Shown in pieces: positions 34,822-47,048 of a stretch of 64,000 bases of DNA (positions are counted from its first letter, which is position 1; the number at the start of each line of letters is the position of its first letter). Position numbers and translations under genes: made by a program. Source of the stretch: Lentinula raphanica. Its lineage: Eukaryota; Basidiomycota; Agaricomycetes; Agaricales; Omphalotaceae. The stretch lies in assembly GCA_027919835.1 (NCBI GenBank), contig JANVFP010000003.1, positions 1,488,001-1,552,000 on the forward strand, read 5' to 3'. The notes beneath the pieces are model-generated. The model saw only the letters and a list, made by a program, of their open reading frames with translations. It did no database searches and was not told the origin of the DNA.

Positions 34822-37499
34822 TTCGAGTGGAGCACTTCTTGTAGGGAGTATGAGGGATAAAAAGTCGAGTCGACCTTCGCCCTTTTGAACGATTTTTTGA
34901 AACGGACACCGCGATGAGAATTTCAAAAACGAGTGTGCTCGTTGAAATTTGTACGAGTCAAAAAGGTCGAATTACAGAAACCGTGACCCAGATAAACGGT
35001 GCCACATCTTCCATTCCCTCTTGATCCTGCATTTTACGAGAAGCTAAATACAACATTAGCTCTTCATTACAACTCCAACAGCCAATCACGCACCTTCAGT
35101 CTTCTATCTTAGCAGATCTTAGCTTGCAGCTGTCCTGAGATAGAAGATGGATTTCTCGCTACATCCCGTCCCATTTGTGTCATTCTTTCTCTTAGCTCTA
35201 CTCTCTGCTTCTTCCGAAGTCTACAACTCATATTCACTGATCCTTCTTGAATCTGGATGTTTCATCAAACGAGATAGATTTTTCCGAGGACCACGGCCAA
35301 GTTGCAAGTGTTTCAAAGGAATACGATCGGAGTTCAAGTCTTCACCCTTGTACAAGGTTCGAGTGAAAGTAACGATGAAACAGTTTGACCGCGTAGGATA
35401 CGTTCATATGGCCCGAAATTTTCTGGGGAATCTCGTGTATTGGTTTCCAAAGAGCGGCGCAGCAACAAGTGTGTGTGTATGTCTTGACTCTTGACTCTTG
35501 ACTCGGCTCTAAGGCCTCAACCATCGGCGGGGAGTCGAGTCGAGTCCGTATGAGTCATATGCTGTCACGTGGTGTTGCTTGCGCAATCACACACATACAG
35601 ACACTCTAGTTGTATCTTCGCCTCCACCTAGGTGCATTTCATGCGCGAATACAATCTCGTTGAAACATAAGCACCGGGGTTTGAAGCTACTCGAGAGACT
35701 CGAGATCAAGACAGAAGCAGCAAGCGAAGAACGAGAAGCCGAAGTCAAAATCCTGGTCGACGTGTGCATTGTCCGGAAAGCCGAGCAAGATGCAGCCATT
35801 GATCAAAAGCAGCACACTGAAGGTTCGAGTCGATTCGTTGAAGAGCATCAAGATATGGTGGTGAAGACAGCAAAGCAAACCCTGATCCTCGATTCGGGTC
35901 GTCTTCAGAGAACGAAACTGTTCTCCGGCCGTTGTGGATGAATACCGGTAGGTGAGAGGAGCCCACCAAGTGAAGTCTGAGGTCTCAACTTCGGGCATGC
36001 CCCAAACTCTGCGAAGCAGTGTCCAACGCTCTGCAAACAATGCTTCGCAAGAGAACAGCGAATTGGCAGAAGCCGCACCCTGCGAATGGACACTTGATGC
36101 ACTGTCAGAGCCAAACCATCTATCAAAACCCCATGATAGATGAAGGCCGGCGACATGAAGACTCTCGAAAGTTGAGACTGGGCTGAGCCTAGTGTGAACA
36201 AGATTCAACATACGAAGAGTGATGTTCTCTCCAGATGCTGATACTAGGTCCAGTTCGGAGGATGAGGCCTTTGAAAAGCCTTTCCCAAAACTTCAAGACC
36301 CCCTCTAATGTCAAGGTGCGTTGAAGAAATTTTAAATTTGCGATACCACACTTTGTGACTCGAAGCTGCACGATAGATCAATGTCAGTGCAAGAGCTGAA
36401 ATTGGCTGAGACAGACCGTCATGTAGTCGCAGCCATCGAGGGGATAATAGCTGGTTTTGTGGCGATGAGAGAAAAAAACTGGTGAGGTAGGTGACTACAT
36501 ACTTGACGACGGTGGCTCCAGAAAAATATATCGAGTGAAATCGAAATATTTCTTTAGAGCTAGACCATTCAACTAGCAGCGAGCTTGTTGGGATCGTCGT
36601 CAAGTGCGTAGGGGAAAAATTGCGATGAGGATTCTAGTCGCTAGATGGTGGTTTGAGACTGGAAACCGGTGGCACTGGAAACATTGCAAATTTGGCGCCA
36701 AGTGTCAGACTGACCAAACAAGCATTTTCAAATTTCGCTCTGCATGCCTCCTAGCACCTGCCACACACTCGCTGCTCATCTCTAGACGCTTTCAGCTCAT
36801 CTCAAAGCACTCCTTGATTTAATTTTTCCTCCTCCGGCCTTGAAATTCCGTATAAAAATCAAAATAGTCTGCAAATGCACATCCTTCTAGTCTCCCAGAG
36901 GCAGACAACAAATACCTCTTGACACTTCGAGTCGAGGTATATAGAGTCTGCTAGAAAACACGACGTGTACCAAGGACCTCGGTTAAAATTGTATTGGCTT
37001 CCGCAAATGGAAGATATTATTAAGCAGATTATATAAGATTTTACTAAAGGAGATGTTACCAAGCTATTCAATGACGCGCGTCTCAACCTTCAACGAGTAG
37101 CCTCGACAACTGAGGCCCCTCATGGAAGTTTTTCACCTTGTTCTTCATAAAATTCATGCTTCTGAGCTTCAACAATGCAAGATATTACTGAAGGACTATG
37201 TTCCTCTCGACCTGGATGGTCTAAACTCTCTAATCTGGCTTTGCTACGTGGCACTGCTCCAAGTCCTCTTCAAACTATGATAGCCTGGCCCAATAGCCCC
37301 CAAAGGTGCTGTGGTATACATACTCGAGCTCTTCTCTGAGAATTGGGCTGTGGCTGCCATAAAGAGCAGCGCAGACGCGTCAGATGCGTTCAATTAATGA
37401 GGTATTTCTTAATTGGGATGATGAGCAATCGCAACATATGACATTCACATGACACTTAGCCGAGGTCCTTACTCAACCGTCAAAATTGTTTCAGACTAA
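34822..37499. other. Long stretch without a supported gene
   Basis: One frame at 35147-35494 starts with a signal-peptide-like run (PVPFVSFFLLALLSASSEV) and could be a small secreted protein, but nothing else supports it. A frame at 35579-35941 has a helical charged part (LKLLERLEIKTEAASEERE). A triple TTGACTC and a GAGTC-rich run lie at 35480-35560. From 36850 to 37480 the DNA is AT-rich and looks like decayed sequence. No complete element or gene was recognised. Confidence 0.35.
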
Positions 37500-37502
37500 C
37501 AT

Positions 37503-38098
37503 CCTTCGGAGTCAGTCGACTACTCATCACCTTCGAGACCGACTTTTTATCCACTTCTTCAACAATTCTGGCTCGCGAAACTATCGTACTATCCACCGGT
37601 ACTCGTCAATACGAAGATTTCACTACTGCTCCGAGTCGCACATAACCAGGCTCCCATAGAGGTTCCCGAACATCTACATGTCTTCCCTCAACCGTCCGAT
37701 TTTTTGCGAGAGTTACAAGAGCACTTGGAAATGTCCTTCAATGTCCGCTATCCACAGGTGTGCACCCTATTCTGAAGTCTGAACTCTGAAACTCAAACCA
37801 AACTCGTTAGACGACGAAATTCGTGGACATTGCTAGTGAACAGCCCATCCTTTCTCTGATCGACCTCAGAAAGAATGGATTGAGCCTGCTATCAGGGTTC
37901 AACTACCACGATTCTCCTTTGGTCGCTTCAGCTTCAGAACTACCTATCTATCGCTTGGATATAGGTGTTGTTCACGGTCAGGCTGGGCTTCTGGATTTAT
38001 ATTATATAAGGAATATTCGAACAGCTCAACTCGAACGACGCGATTTTTCTATTACACCTGGATTACACAACGCGCGAACTTCACAAGCAAGGCATTGA
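37503..38098 (+). pseudogene. Two-exon coding fragment, unknown protein, 5' end missing
   Basis: An open frame from about 37503 reads YYPPVLVNTKISLLLRVAHN, then VPEHLHVFPQPSDFLRELQE and MSFNVRYPQ. It splices (donor GTGTGC, acceptor near 37811) to TTKFVDIASEQPILSLIDLR and goes on to a stop at 38096-38098. The text is dense and protein-like, without low complexity, for about 170 residues. Upstream the same frame closes and no start exon was found, so this looks like the 3' part of a gene whose front is lost or decayed. Family not recognised. Confidence 0.4.
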
Positions 38099-38310
38099 TA
38101 TACGCCTGTATGTTGACTTCGGCTTGTAATCGAACTCTGGAACAATGGTTGCTGCCGGTCGGTTTTTTGTCGGGTTTGAAGGCGGCCCGTTTCTATTTCT
38201 GAATGTCCTCCTCGCTGTCCACAACTATGCTGGTCAGCTGTGGATTACGATCTGACTGGGAGTCATATGGCGACGTGAACTCCTAGTTCACGGAAAAATC
38301 AAACTGGCCA

Positions 38311-38318
38311 TATAAAAG
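38311..38318 (+). promoter_or_regulatory. TATA box of the second GH3 gene
   Basis: TATAAAAG, 64-71 bp before the start codon at 38382. Confidence 0.6.
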
Positions 38319-38381
38319 GTCCAGTAGCGTTTCACGACTTATTGTCACTTTTTGTCCTACCCAGCTTGACCTTCAAGAGAG

Positions 38382-41300
38382 ATGCAGAAATTCTTCCTGT
38401 CACTTCTCATTTCCTCGGCCTTATCAGCCAATGCGCTCTTGGAACCGCGCTTATTCTCGTTGGTCTCTCGAGGAACGAATTTGGATGGATCATTGCCTGT
38501 GTACAAAAATCCGAATGCGTCTATCGAAGATAGGGTGGCGGACTTGCTTCCGCGAATGACTTTGCAAGAAAAAGTTGCTCAGATGTAGGCTCCCGAAATT
38601 TTACCAAGGCAAAGCTCATATATCGTATTCGATAGTATTCAAGGAGACATAGATGGTAAATGCATTCACAAAACTGGACATCATTCGCTGAATTGAATCA
38701 TTGGCACTCAGGTTGGATGGACACCAGCAATCCTCTCGATAACACACTTGTCTTCAATCAGTCTGGTTTGGTATGCTCGGAGTATGATCAAAATTTTACA
38801 ATTCATTGAATAGCTTCAAAGGAAGATATGATGAGTACCAAAGCAGGCTCGATATGGGGAGGTTATGCAATGCCCTATGAGAAATTCGTCTTCGCTTTGA
38901 ACGTTGGTCAAAAGTATCTCATGGAAAACACAACCCTTAGTATACCGGCGATGTTCCAAAGCGAAGGTGAGCATGTTTTTCAAATCTCGTCGTAAAGTCG
39001 CCCTCATGCTTGAGTACATCTTCGTTTCATCACAGGTTTGCATGGTTTCACAAATAACGGAACAATCTTTCCTTCGCCGATTGGATTGGCTGCGTCATTC
39101 AATCCCGAGCTGCTCTCGTCCGTGGCTAATATAATCGCTACTGAAGCTGAAGGACTCGGTCTCTCGCAAATCTTTGCTCCTGTACTCGATATGTCGAGAG
39201 AGTTGAGATGGGGCCGTGTAGAAGAAAACTTTGGTGAAGACCCGTTCTTGACCGGTGAAATGGGTCTCGCGTATGTCTCTGGCTTGCAAGATGGGACACG
39301 CAGAAATGTTACCGCAAATGGCCCTGGCGGCATCCGGAAACGAATGGCTTCAACCTGCAAACATTTTACAGCCTATGGAAGTCCCATGGCGGGACTGTGA
39401 GTAACCGTTCTCTCCAACTCCAAAAAACTTTATTGACCCCGTAGCAATCATCAGAAATACAGCGCCTGTGGTTGGGAGCGAACGTGATTTACGTACTATC
39501 TATCTCCCGGCGTTCCAAAGGGCTTGTCTCGAATCTCTGGCCATCATGACCGCATACTCTGCATATGACAGTGTACCAGTACGCAAACATCTTTTCCCGA
39601 AGTCGCGTCTGATGATCTCACTCTCCGTTAGCTGGTCGCTAACAAACGTACGTTATCCAGTTCTAGCTCGTCTACTGCAGATCCAAGTTGAGAAGCTGAT
39701 CATCTGCCATTCCGAATTCGCAATTAGATATACTGACTGACATCGTGAGGCTCGAATCTTTGGAGGTTATAGTCTATCTGACTTCGAGGATAGCTTCGAG
39801 ACGAGTGGCAATACCCGTACTGGGTCACTACCGATGCGGGTGCAGTAGACTTGTTGATCACCCAACACAAAACTTGCGATACGCACGTCTCTCTTTCATC
39901 TTGATGGCTCTGTACTGATACACCCTTCTTAGCCGGGAGTGCGCCGCAAAGGCAGTCCTCGAGAATGGTCTCAGCGGCGAAATGGGAGGAGGATCATACA
40001 CGTACTTGACCCTTCCCGGTAAGAAGATCTCAGTTGGGTAACCTGGGCAATAAAATGGCTGAACATCCGCCGCAGACCAGGTTGCTGCAGGAACAGTCAA
40101 TGAAACTTACATTGACGAAACTGTCAAAGCCATGCTACGGACCAAATTCACTTTAGGGCTTTTTGAAAGTGAGTGCCGCTTTGAGCACACCTTGTTGATC
40201 CGAAGCAAAGCCTTGACGATTATATACTTAGGCCCTTACCCTTATCCTGACTACATGAGCACTATTCGTACGCCCGAGTCTCGTGAAGTGCTTCTGCAAA
40301 TGGAAGAAGAAGCCATTGTTCTTCTCGAGAACCATGAAAACGTCTTGCCTCTCAGTAGCGATATTGGCAGTATTGCGTTGATTGGTCCTCAAGTGAATCG
40401 TGTCACTGTAAGTATTCGAAGCACAACAATTTGTGATCTTGTTTCACTCTATGTACTTACATACCCACTAGTTCGGAGACTATGTGTTCTTCAATGCTTC
40501 ACTGAACGGGATTACACCTCTCGCCGGTTTCCAGGAGTTCTTGTCAAATCGATCCAGCTCTACGAAGATCAATTTTGCTCAAGGATGCGAACTGTGGTCT
40601 AATGATCAAAGCGGGTTCGACGAAGCTGTCTCAGCAGCCCAGCAGTCCGACGTGGCTATTGTTATGGTAAGAGATAGTTGACAGCATGAATCTAACGGGG
40701 CTAAGCGTAATATACAGGTTGGAACTTGGTCCTTGGACCAAACTTTGCTATGGACTCCGGGAACCAACGCTACCACTGGCGAACATGTCGATTTATCTAG
40801 TCTTTCCTTGGTCGGCGCTCAGATGCCATTAGTAGAAGCGATCGTGAACACTGGGAAGCCCACCGTTGTCGTCTTCGTGAGTGGCAAACCTGTCTCAGAG
40901 CCATGGATCCAAGCCCGTAAGTTTTCTTAAGTAGAGACCCACCCACCTATCCCTAACTCAGAGACGTGGTTTTTGTAGATGCCAGTGCAGTGGTCCAACA
41001 ATTCTATCCTGGCGAGTTAGGTGGTTTAGCTTTGCCAGAAATCATATTCGGAGCAGTAAATCCGTCAGGCATGTATAGAGCTTTTACCCTCGTCCGATCT
41101 ACCACTAATAACGCAATTGACAATCAGGTAAACTACCTGTCTCATTCCCTCGATCTGTCGGGACCACTCCCGATTTTTACAACTATCTCAATGGCATGCG
41201 GCCTGTGGATGCTGGAATGGTTACTGATAATGGTACGCTGGTGTTTGGTCATCAGGTATGTTCTGGAGATCTTTCGGCGTTGTGAAATCCTATAAATCTT

Positions 41301-41912
41301 ACCACACGGTCCAACGTAGTACGTTCTGAATAGTCCAATCCCAATATGGAGCTTTGGTCATGGACTCAGCTATACGACCTTCAACTAGTACGCTTTCTTT
41401 TGACGAGGTGTCATCCTTTGACTGAGTCCTAACTGATTTAGTACTGATCTTTCACTCAATCCCGCTTCCATTGGCACGTCTGAGAACTTCAATGTGTCGG
41501 TCACTGTCCATAATACTGGAACAGTGGCAGGCAAAGAGGTCATTCAGGTTCGTTGCGATCGGTTTTCTACCACTTGCAGAGGCAGATCTTTCCCACTAGG
41601 TGTATCTCTCCGACGTCGTCAGCTCTGTAGTCACACCCATACAAAGACTGGTCGGCTTCCAGAAAGTTGATCTACCGTAAGTTCGATAAGTTTGTTCCAT
41701 TCGTTTCGGCTCACATTCGTTTCGGCTCACATTCAACTGGGTTTGTCAACAGTGCAGGCAGTTCTCAAAATGTCTCGATAGAAATCGATTCGTCTCAACT
41801 GGCGCTCTGGAATCTCGATAACCAGTGGGCGGTTGAGCCTGGCGCATTCACCGTCAAAATTGGAACGAGCGATGAAGTGTTCGCTCAGACGACGCTTACG
41901 GTCACCGCATAG
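38382..41912 (+). CDS. GH3 glycosidase (beta-glucosidase/xylosidase type), secreted
   Basis: Signal peptide MQKFFLSLLISSALSANA. The mature part begins with the family N-terminus (YKNPNASIEDRVADLLPRMT, LQEKVAQM). Barrel motifs: SEGLHGFTNNGTIFPSPIGL, FAPVLDMSRELRWGRVEENF, STCKHFTAYGSPMAGL. The nucleophile Asp is in YWVTTDAGAVDLL. The second domain has EEEAIVLLENHENVLPLSSD, and a likely acid/base Glu in TGEHVDLSSL. Then come QQFYPGELGGLALPEIIFG and a fibronectin-III-like end (FGHGLSYTTF, NVSVTVHNTGTVAGKEVIQV). About fifteen introns; around 39580-39830 four very short exons are packed together (ADPNILTDI, LRDEWQYPYW), and the model there is tentative. It has no PA14 insert, unlike the gene at 30646. 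Confidence 0.87.
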
Positions 41913-42037
41913 ATTCAGCAATTTTAGAAGGTCAGTAGTCAGTCTAGAAGATTGTACAAGAAGCATAATTTACATTTATCCAAGACAGATGAACAAGTAG
42001 ATCACTACTAGTACTTCGATATGAACATGTGTTCACA

Positions 42038-43752
42038 TTATAGCTTGGCCTTTTGTGAAACTATGAGGCTATTCGAGGCTTGAAGAGTTTTGGCGGCTGT
42101 TGTGACTAGTTCGTCAACTCTGCAATGTTATTTAGTCAGGATCAGGACACAAAATGTATGACGAGCAGAAATCGTACATTTCCTTTGCAGGTTTGATTTC
42201 CTAAGTAAGAGGGCGACGATGAGCATGCTTCGTAATGAGACTGGGGTTTGCGACTTACCTGTATGGCACCAGCTACTCTACCCATAAGCCCTATGTAAAA
42301 ATGTCAATCGGTGTGTTGTGTTATCGTAGGGAAGAGCGTACAAGTCATTCCTTGTACAGATCTCTCGGGATGGGCTTCAATCTGGATAAGAAGCTTAAGA
42401 ACGTGATATTCATCGAACAAAAGTATCCACTCACCTCAACTTCATGGGGAATGAGACCCTTGGCGAGTAACTCTTCCTTCTCCTGTGAACGCGTAGTTTC
42501 CCTAAGTGAATTAGTGAGCATAGGTTTGGCATATTTCGCCGAAGGACTGACCATTCTACGACATACGGTGTTCTGCGTACGTTAAGGGGCCGCCCAGTGT
42601 AGATGGTAGTACGTTGGACATCATCCCAACCTGCACTGACGACTTGTTGTTTGTGCATCCTGGGTGCTCCAGCTTCCACACTTGCAACAAAACGAGTACC
42701 AACCCAAACACCATGAGCGCCATATCTGTTGCAAAGGTGAAACTTCCTGATGATGTGAGAATAACAGATCCGTACGCTAAAGAAGCAGCAAGGCCTCGGC
42801 CATCGGCAATACCTCCTGCAGCTACGACAACAAGGGGTTCCCCCGTGAGTGGGCTCTTGGCGTTCTTACAGAGATCAACGACGGCAGGAATGAGGATCGA
42901 GAAAGGAGTGTCGCCGGTGTGTCCACCTCCCTCTCCGGCTTGAGCACCGATTATATCAACACCTATGAATAGTCCAGGGTAAAATATGAGATACGGGTTA
43001 TATGGCGCCGACTAACCTGCTTCTATACATTTGGCAACATGCTATAAGTTTTAAGTGAGAAACATATCCAGTTTTCAGAAGCATCAGAGTTACCTTGGGA
43101 TGACCGATCATGCTACGGAAAAGGTTAATAAATAATACTCGTAGTAACAGGTATTTGAACATACTTCATTACCGGGATCCCCGCTGCGTGGAACTTGTCA
43201 ACAACCCATTTTGGTGGTACGCTTCCGGATAATTAGATTCAATGAACAAGAAAAAACTGGACTGAAACAATGTCCTCACCCTACAGCACAGACAAACAAT
43301 TTCGCGCCACCCTCGATGATAACGTCTACTAACTCTGGCAGTTGACCGTCCGTGTAATCCTTGTTCGTTTTACGCGCGTTTCCGCCAACCTGGGGTAGAA
43401 GTAAATCTACACCGAATGGGGCGTTCTTGTCCTCAAGATGGCTTTTGAGCTCCTCGATCGAGCCTTTCATGAACTTGGGAGTCTGACGAACACCACCAAT
43501 AACACCGATACCCCCTGATGAGGATTAGTAGGATGGCAGATGGGGCAGACGGTTGTATATACCAGAGTTTGTGACCACCGCAGCCAATTTGGGACCAGCC
43601 GCAACGTTCATGCCTTGGGAGGTTATAAGAAGCTGCGTGAGGCGAAAGAGACTTTGGAGGACTTTGGTATACTTACCTGCAAGCATGACGGGGTGGTTTA
43701 TCTTGAAGAGCTTTGTGAGGGGGGTGGAGAATATTTGTTCTGAGGAAGGCAT
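42038..43752 (-). CDS. Nitronate monooxygenase (2-nitropropane dioxygenase type)
   Basis: An FMN-dependent TIM-barrel enzyme that oxidises nitronates such as propionate 3-nitronate. It starts MPSSEQIFSTPLTKLFKINHPVMLAG at 43752. Motifs include GMNVAAGPKLAAVVTNSGGIG, PFGVDLLLPQVGG (43410), GIPVMNMIGHPKHVAKCIEAG, VDIIGAQAGEGGGHTGD, and the FMN phosphate loop LVVAAGGIADGRGLAASLAYG. The C-terminal exons read YVVEWETTRSQEKEELLAKG, LMGRVAGAIQ, EIKPAKEIVDELV, with the stop at 42038. The His after GGG (GHTGD) fits the catalytic position. About ten short introns. Length near 370 residues as usual. It is divergent to the heme lyase gene, with 206 bp between starts. Confidence 0.9.
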
Positions 43753-43958
43753 GGTGGTTCAGAGAAAAGGAGAGGTCAAGAGTTTACTTAAATATCTTTG
43801 AGTAACACATCGGTATTCGTTGGATCCGGTTATGTATCACGCGCTGAAAGAGTTTGACACAACTCCTCGGAGACTAAAATTGAGATTACATAATCACCGG
43901 CTGCCGAGAGTAGCCGGACTGTGGGAATAGAACTTCAAGTTTTCCTACTCACACCTAA

Positions 43959-44649
43959 ATGGCCTCGAAATGTCCAGTTGACCACAGCGCATCCCAAGAC
44001 TCTTGTCCAGTCGACCATACCTCTCAGCCTACTAGCTCATGGTCACGTATCTTCTCCAGCTCTAATTATCAAAACTCCCCTCAGACTCTATCCAGCGAGA
44101 GGGAAATATCTTCGATCCCGAAAGCTAGCGATGGCAATTGGGTATACCCTTCCGAACAACAGTTCTTCGCTGCAATGGCGCGCAAAAACCACAATCCTCA
44201 GGCGGCCGATATGAAGACTATTGTACCCATACATAATGCTGTCAATGAACGAGCTTGGTTTGAAGTCATGAAATGGGAGGCCGGAAGAGGTGGCGAGGCC
44301 TGTGGAGGTGTTAAGCTTGTCAATTTCAAAGGCAGACCGAATGACAAAAGCCCGCGTGCCAGATGGAAGATGTTCCTTGGGTATGCCACTTGACCTCTGA
44401 TCTATGCATCTTATCCTCACTCTACCCAGCTATGCTGCTCCATTTGATAGACACGATTGGGTGGTTGACCGTTGCGGCCTGCAGATGAGATATATCATCG
44501 ACTTTTACACTGGCCGTACGGATCCTGCGACAAACAAGGTCTCATTCTACTTGGACGTGCGACCAGCTTTAGACAACTGGGAAGCCGTCAAGATGAGAGT
44601 TCAGTCTTTCTGGGGACAATGGCTTGGGTCGAGTAGATCTCCCTCATAA
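43959..44649 (+). CDS. CYC3: Holocytochrome c synthase (cytochrome c heme lyase)
   Basis: Attaches heme to apocytochrome c in the mitochondrial intermembrane space. The N-terminus carries two Cys-Pro motifs (CPVDHSASQ and SCPVDHTSQP), typical heme-regulatory motifs. The conserved core follows: NWVYPSEQQFFAAMARKNHN, VVPIHNAVNERAW-type sequence (IVPIHNAVNERAWFEVMKWE), FKGRPNDKSPRARWKMFLG, then a 50-nt intron near 44380. The second exon reads YAAPFDRHDWVVDRCGLQM, RYIIDFYTG, VSFYLDVRPALDNWEAVKMR. The His in PFDRHDW is the invariant heme-ligand His known for the family. About 215 residues. Complete. Confidence 0.93.
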
Positions 44650-44721
44650 CCACCCAAAGTTCGATAATCTCATGGACTTGTTTAAATTCATTTCCATTGT
44701 GAACACAAGGGCTCTATAGAG

Positions 44722-46604
44722 TCAAAGCTTTATAGCCTTCGAACCAAACTGTACAAATGGATCTAGAGGAGGTCTTCCGTATGTGGGCTGCCAACGCGTA
44801 GTCATCAATGAATACGAGGATCGCGAAAAGTATATGATTGGACTGGCGTACCAAAGCTGCAGGCTTGTTGTCGAGAATCTTGTCAATCCTTTTCAACAGT
44901 TCGTCAGTAAGTTTCGGTACAACTTCTATCGCCTTGAGATTTTCTAGAATCTGATCGGGCTTGCTTGCACCAAGTATGACAGTTGAAGTGTTCGGATGCC
45001 TTGCTACCCATGCCAAAGCGAGTGCTGACATGGTGGTGTTGAGTTCTGGACGATCATCAGTTTCAACTTCTGTTGCTGGGAGAAAGAGAAAAACGAACCT
45101 TTCTCTGCAATGACAGTCAATTCTCTGACTTTTCGTATCATCTCTTTTCCTTTATCCTCCTGGAGTTCACTTGACATATTGAGGAAGTCGCCTTCGGTGG
45201 CGAATCGGGAGCCCGGGGGTATGCCATCATTGTACTACAACGATACAAGGTTGACCAGAGGCGAGGGAGATGAGTGGGTGATCCTTACCTTGCCCGTCAG
45301 CAGACCGAAATACAGCGAAGAGAATGTGGTAGTGCCGTAGTTATATTTGCGATACAAAGGGCTAAGATAACGATTTTGAGTTCGAAGTTTGAGGAAAGTT
45401 GCGAAGATAGTTCACGCGTATTCTTGTTCTGGCCTTTCACGAGTAAACATACTATATGTTTATGGGTTAGTCGTCCATGCCAGGCGATTAAGGAGAATCG
45501 AACGCACTTGTGCTGACATTGGTCTGCCACGGGTGCGATCAGTCCAAGTTTTGTGGCGATGTCTGGAGAGAAGGTATGAGATCGATTTCAATAATCACTA
45601 TGATGAAAACTCACGATGAGCTTCCTCAATCTCCTCCGCACTCCATTCGGAAGTTCCCCAATACAGAGCCTGTAGGGTCGCAGATTTAGGTTTAGCATCA
45701 TGCCAAACAATACTCAGTCATAAGACTGACCCATCCTTTCTCTATAACGAAGTTGAACGCTCTGACCACTTTGAAGGGAGTCCGAAATCGCACGATTATT
45801 CGAAGATCTTCCTGCACTACTGATCATGTCACATACCTTCTTCCATGGGTACTGTGATAGAGGAAACAGCTTTAACCCGAAATCGTTCGATAGCATACGA
45901 CTCACCATTCGGGTCGCTTCGGTGGGCAAAGATGATATCTACATAATCCAGTTGGAGACGAGCGAGGCTCTCTTGTGTCCCCTCAATGATGCTTGCATAA
46001 TTTCGTGTTACATTGTATCATTCGGATAGTAGTATCAGGTCGACTTACTGCTTTCTGGACAAGCCTCCGTTGTTCGGATCTTTGCGGCCGACTCCCCAGA
46101 ATATCTTGGTGGTGACGATTATGTCAGTACGACGCCAGCCAAGCTCCTTGATGACGCGCCCCCTGATGTCGATAGATGTATTCAGTGTAAGCTCGAGGTA
46201 GCAGAAGACTGTGAAATACATTTCTTCCTCTGATTTGCCATTGGCATAGGTTTCTGCAGTGTCAAACATGTTGATCCCGTTCTCGAATGCGGTTTGCATG
46301 ATTTCCTGCATTGTCAATGCAATATGATCAGCGAGCGGCTTCGATAGTAGGATGGTAGACGAACCTTGACAGGATCGCCTTTGATAGAACCTCCAATAGT
46401 GAGCCCTATTATAGAGTGAGCTCAAGGTAAGATAACGTGTATCACTTGAAAGTTCGCTCGAGACGAATTGATTCAGCAATGGATGCACTTACATCCTCCT
46501 AAGGAAAATAAAGGAACTCTCAATCCACTAGGACCGAGTCTGCGAAATGGCATTCCCTTGGGATCGTATTCAACCTTGATATCTTGCTGGAGCTGGAACG
46601 GCAT
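44722..46604 (-). CDS. Aldo-keto reductase, potassium-channel beta-subunit-like
   Basis: An NADPH-dependent oxidoreductase of the Kv-beta/YhdN-like branch. It starts MPFQLQQDIKVEYDPKGMPF at 46604, then RRLGPSGLRVPLFSLGG. The catalytic tetrad is visible: Asp in NMFDTAETYANGKSE with the Tyr of the same motif, Lys in IIVTTKIFWG, and His in IIFAHRSDP. Later: PMEEVVRAFNFVIEKGWALYWGTS, EWSAEEIEEAHHIA, LALAWVARHPNTSTVILGAS, PDQILENLKAIEVVPKL. The last exon reads PTYGRPPLDPFVQFGSKAIKL, with the stop at 44722. Introns are many and some lie close together (45050-45640). The physiological substrate is not known. Confidence 0.87.
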
Positions 46605-47048
46605 TGCTCAGTGTACGACAGCTGGATATACACGATTGGTAGATGATGGTGGTAAAATTATAAGATATCAGTGTAGAGATTCTGCGGTGCTCACTTGATA
46701 ACAGCGACGGTACTTATACTAACGGTCCGCATTCACCTCGGTAGCTTATTCTACTTCAAAAGAACGTTTGCCACATGAATAGATCGAAGGAGACAGACAG
46801 GTTTAAAACGGAGGGAATAGAGGAAAGGCATCTTTACGACTCGCGAGTGGTATACGGTACAGACGATCTACGAGATCTCTTGATGATGGGGAGAAGCGTC
46901 GAAACGCCCAATAAGCGCTCGGGCTTCGGCCGGCCGAGCAGCTGATGTAATACTCATTTTCACAGATTTTTCCAATTGACAGCTCTTCACCAACGACCGT
47001 CAAGTCATTTTTTTTCTCTCTCTCTAGCTAACATTTCTTGACCACAAC
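46605..47048. other. Divergent intergenic region
   Basis: Between the reductase and BBP starts. A T-rich/CT-repeat run (near 47006-47028) lies just before the BBP start codon. No gene seen. Confidence 0.4.

Noticed and set aside
35687..36211. Minus-strand open frame of 174 codons
   Set aside because: Composition is odd (Cys/Phe/Leu-rich end), with no domain, signal or splice support; overlaps an equally plausible plus-strand frame. Not called.
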